DNA from: Ornithinibacillus californiensis
Lineage (GTDB): Bacteria; Bacillota; Bacilli; Bacillales; Amphibacillaceae
Direction of reading: 5' to 3'
DNA length: 52,020 bases
NCBI RefSeq assembly: GCF_001038485.1
Contig: NZ_LDUE01000039.1
Span: 1 to 52,020 of the forward strand
Part shown: piece after piece, positions 44,231 to 52,020 of the stretch
Layout of the letters: each line of letters opens with the position of its first letter
Numbering within the stretch: the stretch's first letter is position 1
Notes under the pieces: model-generated
The model's input: the letters and a program-made list of their open reading frames with translations, nothing else
Database searches by the model: none
What the model was told of the DNA's origin: nothing
Program-made: the position numbers and the translations under genes

Positions 44231-45760
44231 ATGGATTTGCGTAAATATGTAACATTAGATGCTACAGACATGGCGAACTTACTTCTTAGAAAAGAAATTA
44301 CACCAAAAGAGCTCGTCTCATTAAGCTTTGAGCAATTAGAAAAAGTAAACCCAAAGCTCAATGCAGTGATCCATGATCGAAAAGAAAAGGTTTTACAGGA
44401 AGCAGAACAACTTGAAGCGGGAGATGCGACCTTTTCAGGTGTTCCATTTTTATTAAAAAACATATCACAACGATTAAAGGGAGAACCAATAACATCAGGT
44501 TCTAGACTATTACGTTCTAATTTTGCGAAGGAAAACTCCTACTTAGTGGACAAGTTACAGCAGTCAGGATTTTTATTCCTTGGACATACTAATACCCCAG
44601 AATTTGGACTAAAAAACATTTCTGAACCTGTACTATACGGACCATCTAGAAATCCTTGGAATTTGGACCACTCTCCAGGCGGGTCTAGTGGAGGGGCTGC
44701 TGCAGCTATTGCAGCTGGTGTTGTGCCGATGGCTGGGGCGAGTGATGGTGGAGGTTCCATTCGAATTCCTGCGTCTTTCTCAGGGTTATTCGGACTAAAA
44801 CCAACAAGGGGGCGTACACCTGTTGGTCCAGGTGCTGGTCGTCAATGGCAAGGTGCATCCATAGACTTTGCCCTATCAAGGAGCGTTCGAGATAGTGCTG
44901 CTTTATTAGATAGGTTACAGATTATCCAACCAGAAGCAGCATTTCAAACACCACTATTCCCTGGAAGTTATGTGGAAGCTATGAAAGAGCCTTTTGCTAA
45001 ACCCCTTCGAATTGCTTTTACTACCCAATCACCTGTTGGCACTCCTGTTTCAGAAGATGCTAAGGAAGCGGTGAGGCAGGTAGTTGCGTGGCTTGAGAGT
45101 GAAGGACACTCTGTAGAAGAAAAAGAAAATGGAGTAGATGGCATCCAATTAATGCGAAATTACTACCTGATGAACAGTGGTGAGATGGCCTCGTTAGTAA
45201 ATGATTTAGAGGCAGCATTCGGAAGAGAGCTAACTGCGGACGATATGGAGATTGAATCATGGCTATTAAGTGTAGCTGGAAAGTCTGTCTCTGCTGCGGA
45301 ATTCTCCGCTAGTCTAGCTTCATGGGATATTGCCGCAGCGCAAATGGCGGAGTTGCATCGTGACTATGACCTCTATATAACACCAGCTACTGCTTACACT
45401 GCACCAAAAGTAGGGGAATTAACGCATACGGAAGCGAAGCAGGAAGAACTACGTGAGCAAGTGCAGAAACTAGATAAAAACGGTCAACAAGAACTCATTT
45501 ATGACATGTTTTTACCAAGTCTAACGTATACACCATTTACACAGCTTGCAAACCTAACCGGACAGCCAGCGATTTCTCTACCAGTTCACCTATCAGAACA
45601 AGGGTTACCTTTAGGTGTACAGGTAATGGCAACCAAAGGGGAAGAGAACCGTCTATTACAGCTAGCTTATCAACTTGAGCAAACATCACTTTGGGTTGAT
45701 GTGATGCAAAACCCTATGTTAAAAGAAGTATTTGTAACAGGACAGACTCCTCGTATATAA
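44231..45760 (+). CDS. amidase-signature-family amidase
   Basis: This 509-residue enzyme has the Ser-cisSer-Lys apparatus: Lys in 'GVPFLLKNISQRL' (about residue 77) and the glycine/serine-rich signature 'PGGSSGGAAAAIAAG' with 'GASDGGGSIRIPAS' (about 150-185). The family hydrolyses amides to acids. GatA is a relative, but here there is no gatC or gatB, so a catabolic amidase is more likely. Substrate unknown. A strong hairpin overlaps its stop codon. Confidence 0.9.
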   Translation: MDLRKYVTLDATDMANLLLRKEITPKELVSLSFEQLEKVNPKLNAVIHDRKEKVLQEAEQLEAGDATFSGVPFLLKNISQRLKGEPITSGSRLLRSNFAKENSYLVDKLQQSGFLFLGHTNTPEFGLKNISEPVLYGPSRNPWNLDHSPGGSSGGAAAAIAAGVVPMAGASDGGGSIRIPASFSGLFGLKPTRGRTPVGPGAGRQWQGASIDFALSRSVRDSAALLDRLQIIQPEAAFQTPLFPGSYVEAMKEPFAKPLRIAFTTQSPVGTPVSEDAKEAVRQVVAWLESEGHSVEEKENGVDGIQLMRNYYLMNSGEMASLVNDLEAAFGRELTADDMEIESWLLSVAGKSVSAAEFSASLASWDIAAAQMAELHRDYDLYITPATAYTAPKVGELTHTEAKQEELREQVQKLDKNGQQELIYDMFLPSLTYTPFTQLANLTGQPAISLPVHLSEQGLPLGVQVMATKGEENRLLQLAYQLEQTSLWVDVMQNPMLKEVFVTGQTPRI

Positions 45761-45774
45761 AGAGGCGTCTGTCC
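45740..45774 (+). terminator. hairpin at the amidase stop codon
   Basis: GGACAGACTCCTC pairs with GAGGCGTCTGTCC around a 9-base loop; the stop codon is in the loop. It is followed by CTCTTT, a weak T-run. Confidence 0.65.
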
Positions 45775-45937
45775 CTCTTTATGGATAGCAGAATATTTCA
45801 TTCGTATTACTTTCTGAGATTCCGGTTTAGAACAAGTTTGGTACGGTGTATATTATTAGTGCTACAAGTGAAGGTCATATATTTAATACGTTTATATGAT
45901 TTGTTTTTTGAAAATAATGTATATTAAGTAACCTTTT

Positions 45938-45958
45938 ACTAAATAACAGATATTTAGT
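45938..45958. promoter_or_regulatory. dyad upstream of the MoxR operon
   Basis: ACTAAAT-AACAGAT-ATTTAGT is a perfect 7-bp inverted pair 44 bp before the operon start. It may be an operator; no regulator is identified. Confidence 0.35.
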
Positions 45959-46001
45959 ATAGTTAAAGGGTAAAGTAATTTATGCAGAGGGGCGTTAATA
46001 G

Positions 46002-46958
46002 ATGCAGGAGACAATGGTATATAACGAAAAAATAGGGAAAGTCATTGAGAACATCAATAAAGTAATGATAGGTAAAGAAGATGTAGCTACATTGAGTTTA
46101 GTTGCTTTACTTGCAGAAGGGCATGTTCTGCTAGAAGATGTGCCTGGTGTTGGAAAAACTATGCTAGTTCGTACACTAGCAAAATCACTAGATTGTGATT
46201 TTAAGAGAATACAATTTACCCCAGACTTATTACCTTCTGATGTAACGGGTGTTTCCATCTACAATCCAAAAGAGATGGAATTTGAGTTTCGTGGTGGTCC
46301 GATACTAGGAAATATTGTGTTAGCCGATGAAATTAACCGTACCTCACCAAAAACACAATCTGCTTTATTAGAAGGAATGGAAGAAAAAAGTGTAACTGTC
46401 GATGGAAGAACCATTCCACTTGAGAAGCCTTTTTTCGTCATGGCAACACAGAATCCGATTGAATACGAAGGAACTTATCCACTACCAGAAGCCCAACTAG
46501 ATCGTTTTATCTTGAAGCTAACGATGGGTTATCCATCTTTACAAGACGAGTTAGAAATATTAGAGAGAACATCTAAAGAGCACCCCATTGAAACCATTTC
46601 ACCTGTGATGACTAAAAATGAACTAGTATTAATACAAGAAGAAGTCCGTAATGTGTATATTGAGAAGAATGTCCAACAATATATAGTAAATCTAGTCCGT
46701 GAAACACGAAACCATGACTCTATTTTTCTAGGAGTTAGTCCGCGTGGATCGATTGCCTTAATGAAGGCAGCGAAAGCTTATGCTTATATTAAGGGAAGAG
46801 ATTTCGTTCTTCCTGATGATGTGAAATACTTGGCCCCGTTTGTATTAACACATCGTATAATCTTAACCTCTGAAGCGAAATATGACGGTAAAACGGCAAG
46901 ACAAATAGTGGAGCAGGTTGTCAAACAAACATTTGTACCAATTCGAAAGGACTTTTAA
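46002..46958 (+). CDS. yeaC: MoxR-family AAA+ ATPase (YeaC-like)
   Basis: This 318-residue AAA_3 ATPase has Walker A 'EDVPGVGKTML' (about 45-55), Walker B 'IVLADEINRTSPK' (about 106-118), sensor 'FFVMATQNPIEYEGTYPLPEAQLDRF' and a C-terminal lid. MoxR proteins act as chaperones for partners with DUF58 and transglutaminase domains, which follow here in the order of Bacillus subtilis yeaC-yeaD-yebA. Cytoplasmic. Confidence 0.92.
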   Translation: MQETMVYNEKIGKVIENINKVMIGKEDVATLSLVALLAEGHVLLEDVPGVGKTMLVRTLAKSLDCDFKRIQFTPDLLPSDVTGVSIYNPKEMEFEFRGGPILGNIVLADEINRTSPKTQSALLEGMEEKSVTVDGRTIPLEKPFFVMATQNPIEYEGTYPLPEAQLDRFILKLTMGYPSLQDELEILERTSKEHPIETISPVMTKNELVLIQEEVRNVYIEKNVQQYIVNLVRETRNHDSIFLGVSPRGSIALMKAAKAYAYIKGRDFVLPDDVKYLAPFVLTHRIILTSEAKYDGKTARQIVEQVVKQTFVPIRKDF

Positions 46959-46961
46959 GTA

Positions 46962-48227
46962 ATGAAGCGAACGTTTCGTTTTGTACGTAATGTTGTTTTC
47001 GTTCTCATTATATTTGTTGTTCTATTTGCTTATGCCATGTTTCAAGGGGGATTTACGAGCTGGTTTCTATTTTATAGCTTTCTACCAATCTTCCTTTACC
47101 TCATTGGATTATCCTTCTATCCGATATCAAGATGGAAAGTGCAAAGGAAGTTGTCGAGGCATGTTGTGGCTACAGGAGATCGAATATCCGTATCTGTACA
47201 AGTCAATCGAAGAGTCCCTTTTCCGATTTATTACGCGATTGTTGAAGAGATTCTTCCTGATTCCTTACATCGGGTCGATTTACGCCAAGCGAAATATCAG
47301 TATCTTGAACAACCGAATAAGTTGTACAAGGGGCGCCATGTAAAGAAAATCATTTTCCCATGGTTCAAGCGGAATTTCACCATAACTTATGACTTAGATC
47401 AGCTCCCACGGGGGAATCATCTTCTTCCAGCTATCCGTCTGAAAACAGCGGATATCTTTGGATTAATAAGGAAGGAACATGTTTTTGCTGTAACTAGTGA
47501 AGTCATTGTTTACCCAGTGGAAAGGGATATTCATATGGTTGAAAAGATGAATAGTTTTGAACAAGGTTCTATTTCTTCTTTCGCGATGAATTTAAAGAAC
47601 ACGAACGTAGCTACAGGTGTCCGGGAATATATGCCAGGGGATAAATTTTCTTGGATTGACTGGAAGCAAACCGCTAGGAAAAATGATGTAATGACTAAGG
47701 AATTCGAACAAGAAAAAAGCACGGACACGCTGATTGTTCTTGATAACTGTTATTTTGATGGAATGAATTTATTAGCCTATGAAGCGACTATCGAGATGAG
47801 TATATCCTTAATGGAAACCATTCGAAAACAAGCATCACAGGTGGGTTTTTTATCAATAGGATCAGAAACAGTTTCCATTCCAGTCAAACATGATCCTACA
47901 AAGACGGAGTGGATTAGAAAGCATCTAACAGATGTACAGCCTAGTCCTAATTATCAATTTGCTAGGAAGTTAAAAGAAGAGATGAAAAAAATCACTAACA
48001 GCTTTTACGTGATTATCGTGACTACCCATCTGGATGAAAGTCTAAAGGAAACGTTACAGCATGTTCGATTACGCGAGAAAAAGCTTTTGATTGTTTTTAT
48101 TCAGGCAGAAAGTCGAATCTCTACGCTAGAATATCGAATTATCCATGAGCTTCGCAATGAAGGAATCGGCATTAGTCTATTAACAGAAAAAGAACTAGTA
48201 ATGGATGTACTTGAGGTGAAAGCATGA
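46962..48227 (+). CDS. yeaD: DUF58 membrane protein (YeaD-like)
   Basis: This 421-residue protein has two N-terminal membrane helices (about 8-26 and 30-49) followed by a beta-rich region and a DUF58 motif 'GVREYMPGDKFSWIDWKQTARKNDVMTKEFE' (about 220-250), with a von Willebrand-like core 'DTLIVLDNCYFDGMNL'. It starts 3 bp after yeaC and overlaps yebA by 4 bp. DUF58 proteins partner MoxR ATPases. Confidence 0.92.
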   Translation: MKRTFRFVRNVVFVLIIFVVLFAYAMFQGGFTSWFLFYSFLPIFLYLIGLSFYPISRWKVQRKLSRHVVATGDRISVSVQVNRRVPFPIYYAIVEEILPDSLHRVDLRQAKYQYLEQPNKLYKGRHVKKIIFPWFKRNFTITYDLDQLPRGNHLLPAIRLKTADIFGLIRKEHVFAVTSEVIVYPVERDIHMVEKMNSFEQGSISSFAMNLKNTNVATGVREYMPGDKFSWIDWKQTARKNDVMTKEFEQEKSTDTLIVLDNCYFDGMNLLAYEATIEMSISLMETIRKQASQVGFLSIGSETVSIPVKHDPTKTEWIRKHLTDVQPSPNYQFARKLKEEMKKITNSFYVIIVTTHLDESLKETLQHVRLREKKLLIVFIQAESRISTLEYRIIHELRNEGIGISLLTEKELVMDVLEVKA

Positions 48228-50416
48228 TGAGCAAGTTAAATAAAACAAATATCCCGTTTATCTATACCTCAATTTTGTATCTTGCTGGATTATTGCTGTT
48301 TTTAGAGTGGCTTTATCCTGTGGAAGAAGTAACGGATACAGCCTTCATTGGTATCTTTATTATTTATGCTTTCTTCTGTTTCTTTATTAGCTTACTGCAA
48401 GTGAAATGGTGGCTATCCTTTATTCTAAAAGGCTTTGGGATCTTTTTTATCCTTAATGGACTATACTCAACAAATAGCTTTTGGAGTAAACTATGGATTC
48501 AGGAATTTTATACCGATATTATCTATAACATAGAGTCTTTACTTGCAAGACAGTGGTTTGATCTATCAAATATGTTCCGATCACTTCTATTCCTATTCAT
48601 TATTTGGTTAATGAGTTATTTGATTTTCTACTGGTTTGTTCAAGTGAAGCGTGTGATGGTATTCAGTGTATTAACGTTTGTTTATATTACACTTCTTGAT
48701 ACGTTTACCGTTTATAATGCGGATTGGGCAATCCTCCGTACCTTTATTATTGCCTTCTTAGCATTAGGGCTTGCTAATGTATTAAAGGAAATTCAAAAGG
48801 AAAATCTCCAAACCTATCGTTTAAGCGCAAAACCACTTTGGATTTTACCATTGATAATGATTGTATTATTTTCCTCTATGGTTGGATATGCAGCACCGAA
48901 GCTTGAACCACAGTGGGCAGACCCAGTTCCATATTTGGAAGGTGTGTTCAACGGGAATGGTATTGGTGGCAATGGCGTTGGGACCGTTCAAAAGGTTGGT
49001 TATGGCGAAAACGATTCAAGACTTGGTGGATCCTTTGTTCAGGATTATACGCCTGTTTTTCAAGCGTATATGAAAGAGGATAGCTATTTCCGAGTAGAAT
49101 CAAAGGATTATTATACCGGAAAAGGCTGGGTTAACTCGGATCGAGGGGACTATGTGGAACAAGCAAACGGAGATATTACGTTTGAAACCTTTTCTCCGAA
49201 TATTGAAACTGAAGAGCAGCATGTGAGATTAGAGTTTGATGGAAGAGCATTTATTCCTAAATTGATTTATCCATATGGAACCAAGCATGTAGTGCCCTCA
49301 AATGAGAATGCTAGCTTCATGCTAGATGAACAATCAGGGGAGATAAAAACACAAGTTGACGATAGAGAAATTGTCTTGGCCAATTATGAGATTTCGTTTG
49401 ATAAACCAACCTATCCAATTGATTTAATGCGAAAAAGCGAAACGCCTACTGAATTAGATAATCAATATACACGAGTGCCACCTAGCCTACCTGATAGGGT
49501 AGGAGAACTAGCAGCGGAAATCACTTCTGGTTACGACAATCAGTACGATAAGGTTCGAGCAATTGAACGTTATTTCAGTGGCAATGGATTTGTCTATCAA
49601 ATTAGTAATGTCGCAGTTCCTTCAGAGAATCAGGACTATGTCGATCAATTTCTTTTTGACACAAAGGTTGGATATTGTGATAATTTCTCCACTTCTATGG
49701 TTGTAATGCTTCGTACATTAGATATACCTGCTAGATGGGTAAAAGGATTTACGAGTGGGGAAAAAGTTCAAGATAATGTCAATGAAGAAGGCGACAATCT
49801 ATACCAAGTGACAAATGCTAATGCTCATTCATGGGTAGAGGTATATTTTGAAGGTGTTGGTTGGGTACCATTTGAGCCTACTCAAGGGTTTAATGTACCA
49901 AACAGCTATTCCGTTGATACGTCTGAAGAGGATGATGTATTGGATGCACCGGAAGTAACTCCACCTGCACCAGAGCATCCAGAAATTCCAGAACAAGAAG
50001 CAGCAGATGCTTTTAACCCTAGTGATTCAAGTCAAACTAAGTTAGAGTTTACTAAAGTTCACGGAATCATACTTGGAGTAGTGCTTCTAATTCTAGTTGG
50101 ACTATTAATATGGAAAAGACATCAGTTACGGATTTACTTGCTAGAAAGAAAAATGCAAAAACGAAAAGACGCAGCAACCTATCAGGATGCATACCACTAC
50201 GTTCTAAAACTCTTAAAAAATAAAGGTTTCCAAAAAGAACCGGATCAAACGTTAAGAGAATATGCAACTCGAATTGACAGTTGGTATGGTTCTGACGAAA
50301 TGGGTAGATTGACAGCAGATTATGAACGGTTAATCTATCAAAATAACTTATCAACTATCGTGGATGATGAACTGTCAAACTTATGGAAAAATTTAATTAA
50401 ACGTATTTTGGGTTGA
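48224..50416 (+). CDS. yebA: transglutaminase-domain membrane protein (YebA/TgpA-like)
   Basis: This 730-residue protein has about six N-terminal helices (to about residue 220), an extracytoplasmic transglutaminase core with Cys in 'VGYCDNFSTSMVVMLRTL' (about 486), His in 'NAHSWVEVYF' and acid in 'GWVPFEPTQGF', then a Pro/Glu linker, one helix (about 610-628) and a cytoplasmic DUF4129-like tail. The third catalytic residue would be Glu in place of the common Asp. Cell-surface enzyme of unknown substrate. Overlaps yeaD. Confidence 0.92.
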   Translation: MMSKLNKTNIPFIYTSILYLAGLLLFLEWLYPVEEVTDTAFIGIFIIYAFFCFFISLLQVKWWLSFILKGFGIFFILNGLYSTNSFWSKLWIQEFYTDIIYNIESLLARQWFDLSNMFRSLLFLFIIWLMSYLIFYWFVQVKRVMVFSVLTFVYITLLDTFTVYNADWAILRTFIIAFLALGLANVLKEIQKENLQTYRLSAKPLWILPLIMIVLFSSMVGYAAPKLEPQWADPVPYLEGVFNGNGIGGNGVGTVQKVGYGENDSRLGGSFVQDYTPVFQAYMKEDSYFRVESKDYYTGKGWVNSDRGDYVEQANGDITFETFSPNIETEEQHVRLEFDGRAFIPKLIYPYGTKHVVPSNENASFMLDEQSGEIKTQVDDREIVLANYEISFDKPTYPIDLMRKSETPTELDNQYTRVPPSLPDRVGELAAEITSGYDNQYDKVRAIERYFSGNGFVYQISNVAVPSENQDYVDQFLFDTKVGYCDNFSTSMVVMLRTLDIPARWVKGFTSGEKVQDNVNEEGDNLYQVTNANAHSWVEVYFEGVGWVPFEPTQGFNVPNSYSVDTSEEDDVLDAPEVTPPAPEHPEIPEQEAADAFNPSDSSQTKLEFTKVHGIILGVVLLILVGLLIWKRHQLRIYLLERKMQKRKDAATYQDAYHYVLKLLKNKGFQKEPDQTLREYATRIDSWYGSDEMGRLTADYERLIYQNNLSTIVDDELSNLWKNLIKRILG

Positions 50417-50462
50417 CTATCGTCTAATAAGTAGTAAAATAGGTTTAACTTTTTATACTTGT

Positions 50463-50535
50463 CGCTTTCATATATCCTCGATAATATGGTTCGAAAGTTT
50501 CTACCGAGGTACCGTAAATACCTTGACTATGAAGG
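50463..50535 (+). promoter_or_regulatory. purine riboswitch, guanine class
   Basis: The aptamer shows P1 (TTTCATA with TATGAA), the J1/2 and loop landmarks ATAATATGGTTCGAAAGTTT, CTACCGAGGTACCGTAAATA, and CTTGACTATG. The specificity base is C in GACTATG (adenine riboswitches have GATTATG), so guanine or hypoxanthine is the ligand. In Bacillus subtilis guaA follows this operon. Confidence 0.93.
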
Positions 50536-50577
50536 CGGAATATCTAGATTAAGCTAAATCTGGAATTCTGCCTTTTT
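50532..50577 (+). terminator. riboswitch-controlled terminator
   Basis: AAGGCGGAAT pairs with ATTCTGCCTT and is followed by TTTTT. Its 5' arm overlaps the aptamer P1 3' strand, so ligand binding should favour termination. The 3' arm (50556-50569) can instead pair with 50618-50631, which is followed by seven T. Confidence 0.85.
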
Positions 50578-50689
50578 ATCTATATGTATAATACCTAGCG
50601 TATTGTATAGATTAAGGAGAATTCCGGATTTTTTTGTTTTTTAGGCTCTATAATATTTGTTGGGGTTTCAATAAAATTCAGAAAAAAAG

Positions 50690-50759
50690 TACACGCACCC
50701 CAAACATTCTTTTATACTTGAATTGACGAGAAACAAGATAAAGAATGGGGATGCGTGTA
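50690..50759 (+). repeat. inverted repeat in the ISL3 leader covering the transposase ribosome-binding site
   Basis: TACACGCACCCCAAACATTC (50690-50709) is close to the complement of GAATGGGGATGCGTGTA (50743-50759), which includes the GGGG Shine-Dalgarno and abuts the ATG at 50761. A TTGACG (50724-50729) lies between the arms. Confidence 0.75.
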
Positions 50760-50760
50760 A

Positions 50761-51978
50761 ATGGATTTTATCATGAATATGCCAGGATTAAAAGACTGTA
50801 ACGTAACAAATTTAGTAGAGCGAGATGGGAAGGTAGAAGTTTATGTGGAAATGGAGCGTAAGCCACATAGTTGTCCGCGATGTGGAGAGGAAACCGAACG
50901 CATACATGACTATCGATACCAAAAAGTAAAACATCTGAAATGGTTCGAAAGAATGACTCAACTATGGTATAAGCGCAGACGTTATAGTTGCCCTTCCTGT
51001 GGAAAACGATTTTCTGAAGAAAACGGCTTCGTAGAACGATATCAACGCACTTCCGTGGAATGGAATCAAGCGGTCTCTATCCGATCCATCAAAGCAAAAA
51101 CTTTTAAAGAGGTAGGAGAAACATATGGCTCCTCGGCAACAACCATTGTTAGACGTTTTGACCAATTAGCGGAAACGGAGATTAAAGAGGTAAACTCACT
51201 TCCTTCCGTCATAGCGATTGACGAATATAAAGGTGATACAAAAGAGGGTAAATATCAGTTAATTATTGCGGATGGTATCACGAAACAACCATTAGATATT
51301 CTCCCAAATCGCTATAAAAAAACCATTAAACAGTATCTCCAAAAACATGGGGCAAAAGTAGAAGTTGTCATTATGGACATGAGTCCAGCTTTCAAGGCAG
51401 CTGTTCAGAACGCATTAGGTAAACCTATTATTGTAGCTGACCGTTTTCACTTTTGTCGCTATATCTACTGGGGATTAGACCGCGTGAGAAGACGAGTTCA
51501 AAAAGACTTTCATGACTATGATCGTAAGAAATGTAAGCGAATGAAGTATGTATTTCATAAAGCAAAGGGCCGTTTAAAAGATGATGAGCAGTGGCACTTA
51601 GAAAGATACTTAAGTATGTCAGATGAACTGAAAGTAGCGTATGAATTAAAGGAAGCTTATCGAGAATGGTTTGAGGAAGCGAAGCTTATGGGGAAAGAAC
51701 ACATCTCCCTAGTGAAAGAAAACCTACAGTCTTTCTATAAAAAGGTAATCGACGCGGAGATACCTGAAATGATAAGTGCCATTAAAACCTTTCAAAACTG
51801 GCAGATAGAAATACTGAATAGCTTTGCATACGACTATTCTAACGGTTTTTTGGAAGGTATAAATAATACTACTAAAGTGATAAAGAGAAATGCATATGGA
51901 TTTAGAAGTTTTAAGCGATTTAGAGCGAAAATCTTATTGGCAAGACAGTATAAAGATGTTGGTGTGCATATAGGATGA
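50761..51978 (+). CDS. ISL3 family transposase
   Basis: This 405-residue transposase has the family zinc finger (C-P-R-C near 39-42 and C-P-S-C near 78-81), a helix-turn-helix ('TFKEVGETYGSSATTIVRRF') and a DDE core: 'VIAIDEYKG', 'EVVIMDMSPAFKAAV' and the E of 'NGFLEGINNTTKVIKR' near the C-terminus. Length is normal and no frame break is seen. Confidence 0.95.
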   Translation: MDFIMNMPGLKDCNVTNLVERDGKVEVYVEMERKPHSCPRCGEETERIHDYRYQKVKHLKWFERMTQLWYKRRRYSCPSCGKRFSEENGFVERYQRTSVEWNQAVSIRSIKAKTFKEVGETYGSSATTIVRRFDQLAETEIKEVNSLPSVIAIDEYKGDTKEGKYQLIIADGITKQPLDILPNRYKKTIKQYLQKHGAKVEVVIMDMSPAFKAAVQNALGKPIIVADRFHFCRYIYWGLDRVRRRVQKDFHDYDRKKCKRMKYVFHKAKGRLKDDEQWHLERYLSMSDELKVAYELKEAYREWFEEAKLMGKEHISLVKENLQSFYKKVIDAEIPEMISAIKTFQNWQIEILNSFAYDYSNGFLEGINNTTKVIKRNAYGFRSFKRFRAKILLARQYKDVGVHIG

Positions 51979-52020
51979 GGTGGCGACTAATGTCACCACC
52001 CCAACATTTGACGTAGAACC

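Larger units (their letters stand above)
50644..52020 (+). mobile_element. ISL3-family insertion sequence
   Basis: The left end GGCTCTATAATATTTGTTGGGG and the complement of the right end GGTTCTACGTCAAATGTTGGGG form imperfect inverted repeats sharing GG-TCTA and TGTTGGGGT. The right end coincides with the window end, so the 8-bp target duplication cannot be verified. It encodes one intact transposase. Confidence 0.92.

Noticed and set aside
44231-45760. gatA of the tRNA amidotransferase
   Set aside because: No gatC or gatB flanks it and the spacing and context do not match the gatCAB operon.

Overview
The window looks like chromosomal DNA from an AT-rich, endospore-forming member of the Bacillaceae. 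The evidence is a gerA-type germinant receptor operon, a cluster of exosporium/coat-like proteins, a SigW-type pspA-ydjGHI operon, a yeaC-yeaD-yebA block followed by a guanine riboswitch (in Bacillus subtilis this block precedes guaA), T-box leaders, and Shine-Dalgarno-rich starts with many TTG/GTG initiations. It is framed exactly by two insertion sequences: an IS21-family element at 1-2506 and an ISL3-family element at 50644-52020. No rRNA, tRNA, CRISPR array or integrase gene was seen.

Region 1 (1-17480) is an accessory defence island, visibly more AT-rich than the rest. After IS21 come a two-gene unit (soluble protein plus four-helix membrane protein, RexA/RexB-like in layout) and a Gabija-type pair (OLD-family ATPase/TOPRIM nuclease plus UvrD-like helicase). 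A 150-bp sequence follows at 8014-8164 and recurs in the same orientation at 17266-17415. Between the copies lie seven genes: a possible HEPN protein on the minus strand, an AbiGi-like protein, a 1028-residue GHKL/sacsin-like ATPase, an AlbA_2-TIR-like fusion, a TIR-Mrr fusion, a stand-alone PD-(D/E)XK nuclease, and a nuclease fused to a possible ubiquitin-like domain. I read the repeats as ends of mobile cassettes stacked at one site. I do not recognise this gene combination as a named system, and it is the best candidate here for an undescribed one.

Region 2 (17.6-33.8 kb) is ordinary Bacillaceae chromosome: a flavin-dependent oxidoreductase with an NADP-binding partner, a six-LysM cell-wall protein, a secreted beta-lactamase-fold hydrolase with a cre-like site, the ger operon with a small fourth gene, the Na+/Ser-Thr symporter sstT behind two tandem threonine T-boxes, the SigW-type pspA-ydjG-ydjH-ydjI operon, and an ASCH protein.

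Region 3 (33.8-42.1 kb) holds spore-surface genes. Three secreted-structure-like proteins share one C-terminal domain on different stalks (Rossmann-like, Ser/Thr repeat, collagen), and a CotY/CotZ-like protein lies nearby. A large DDE-like transposase gene with a possible frameshifted leader ORF and a PadR-HAAS regulator pair interrupt the cluster.

Region 4 (42.1-52.0 kb) has an orphan peptide-binding lipoprotein, an amidase-signature enzyme, the MoxR-DUF58-transglutaminase operon, and a guanine riboswitch with terminator. The ISL3 element begins 67 bp after that terminator, so the riboswitch is separated from the gene it would normally control.
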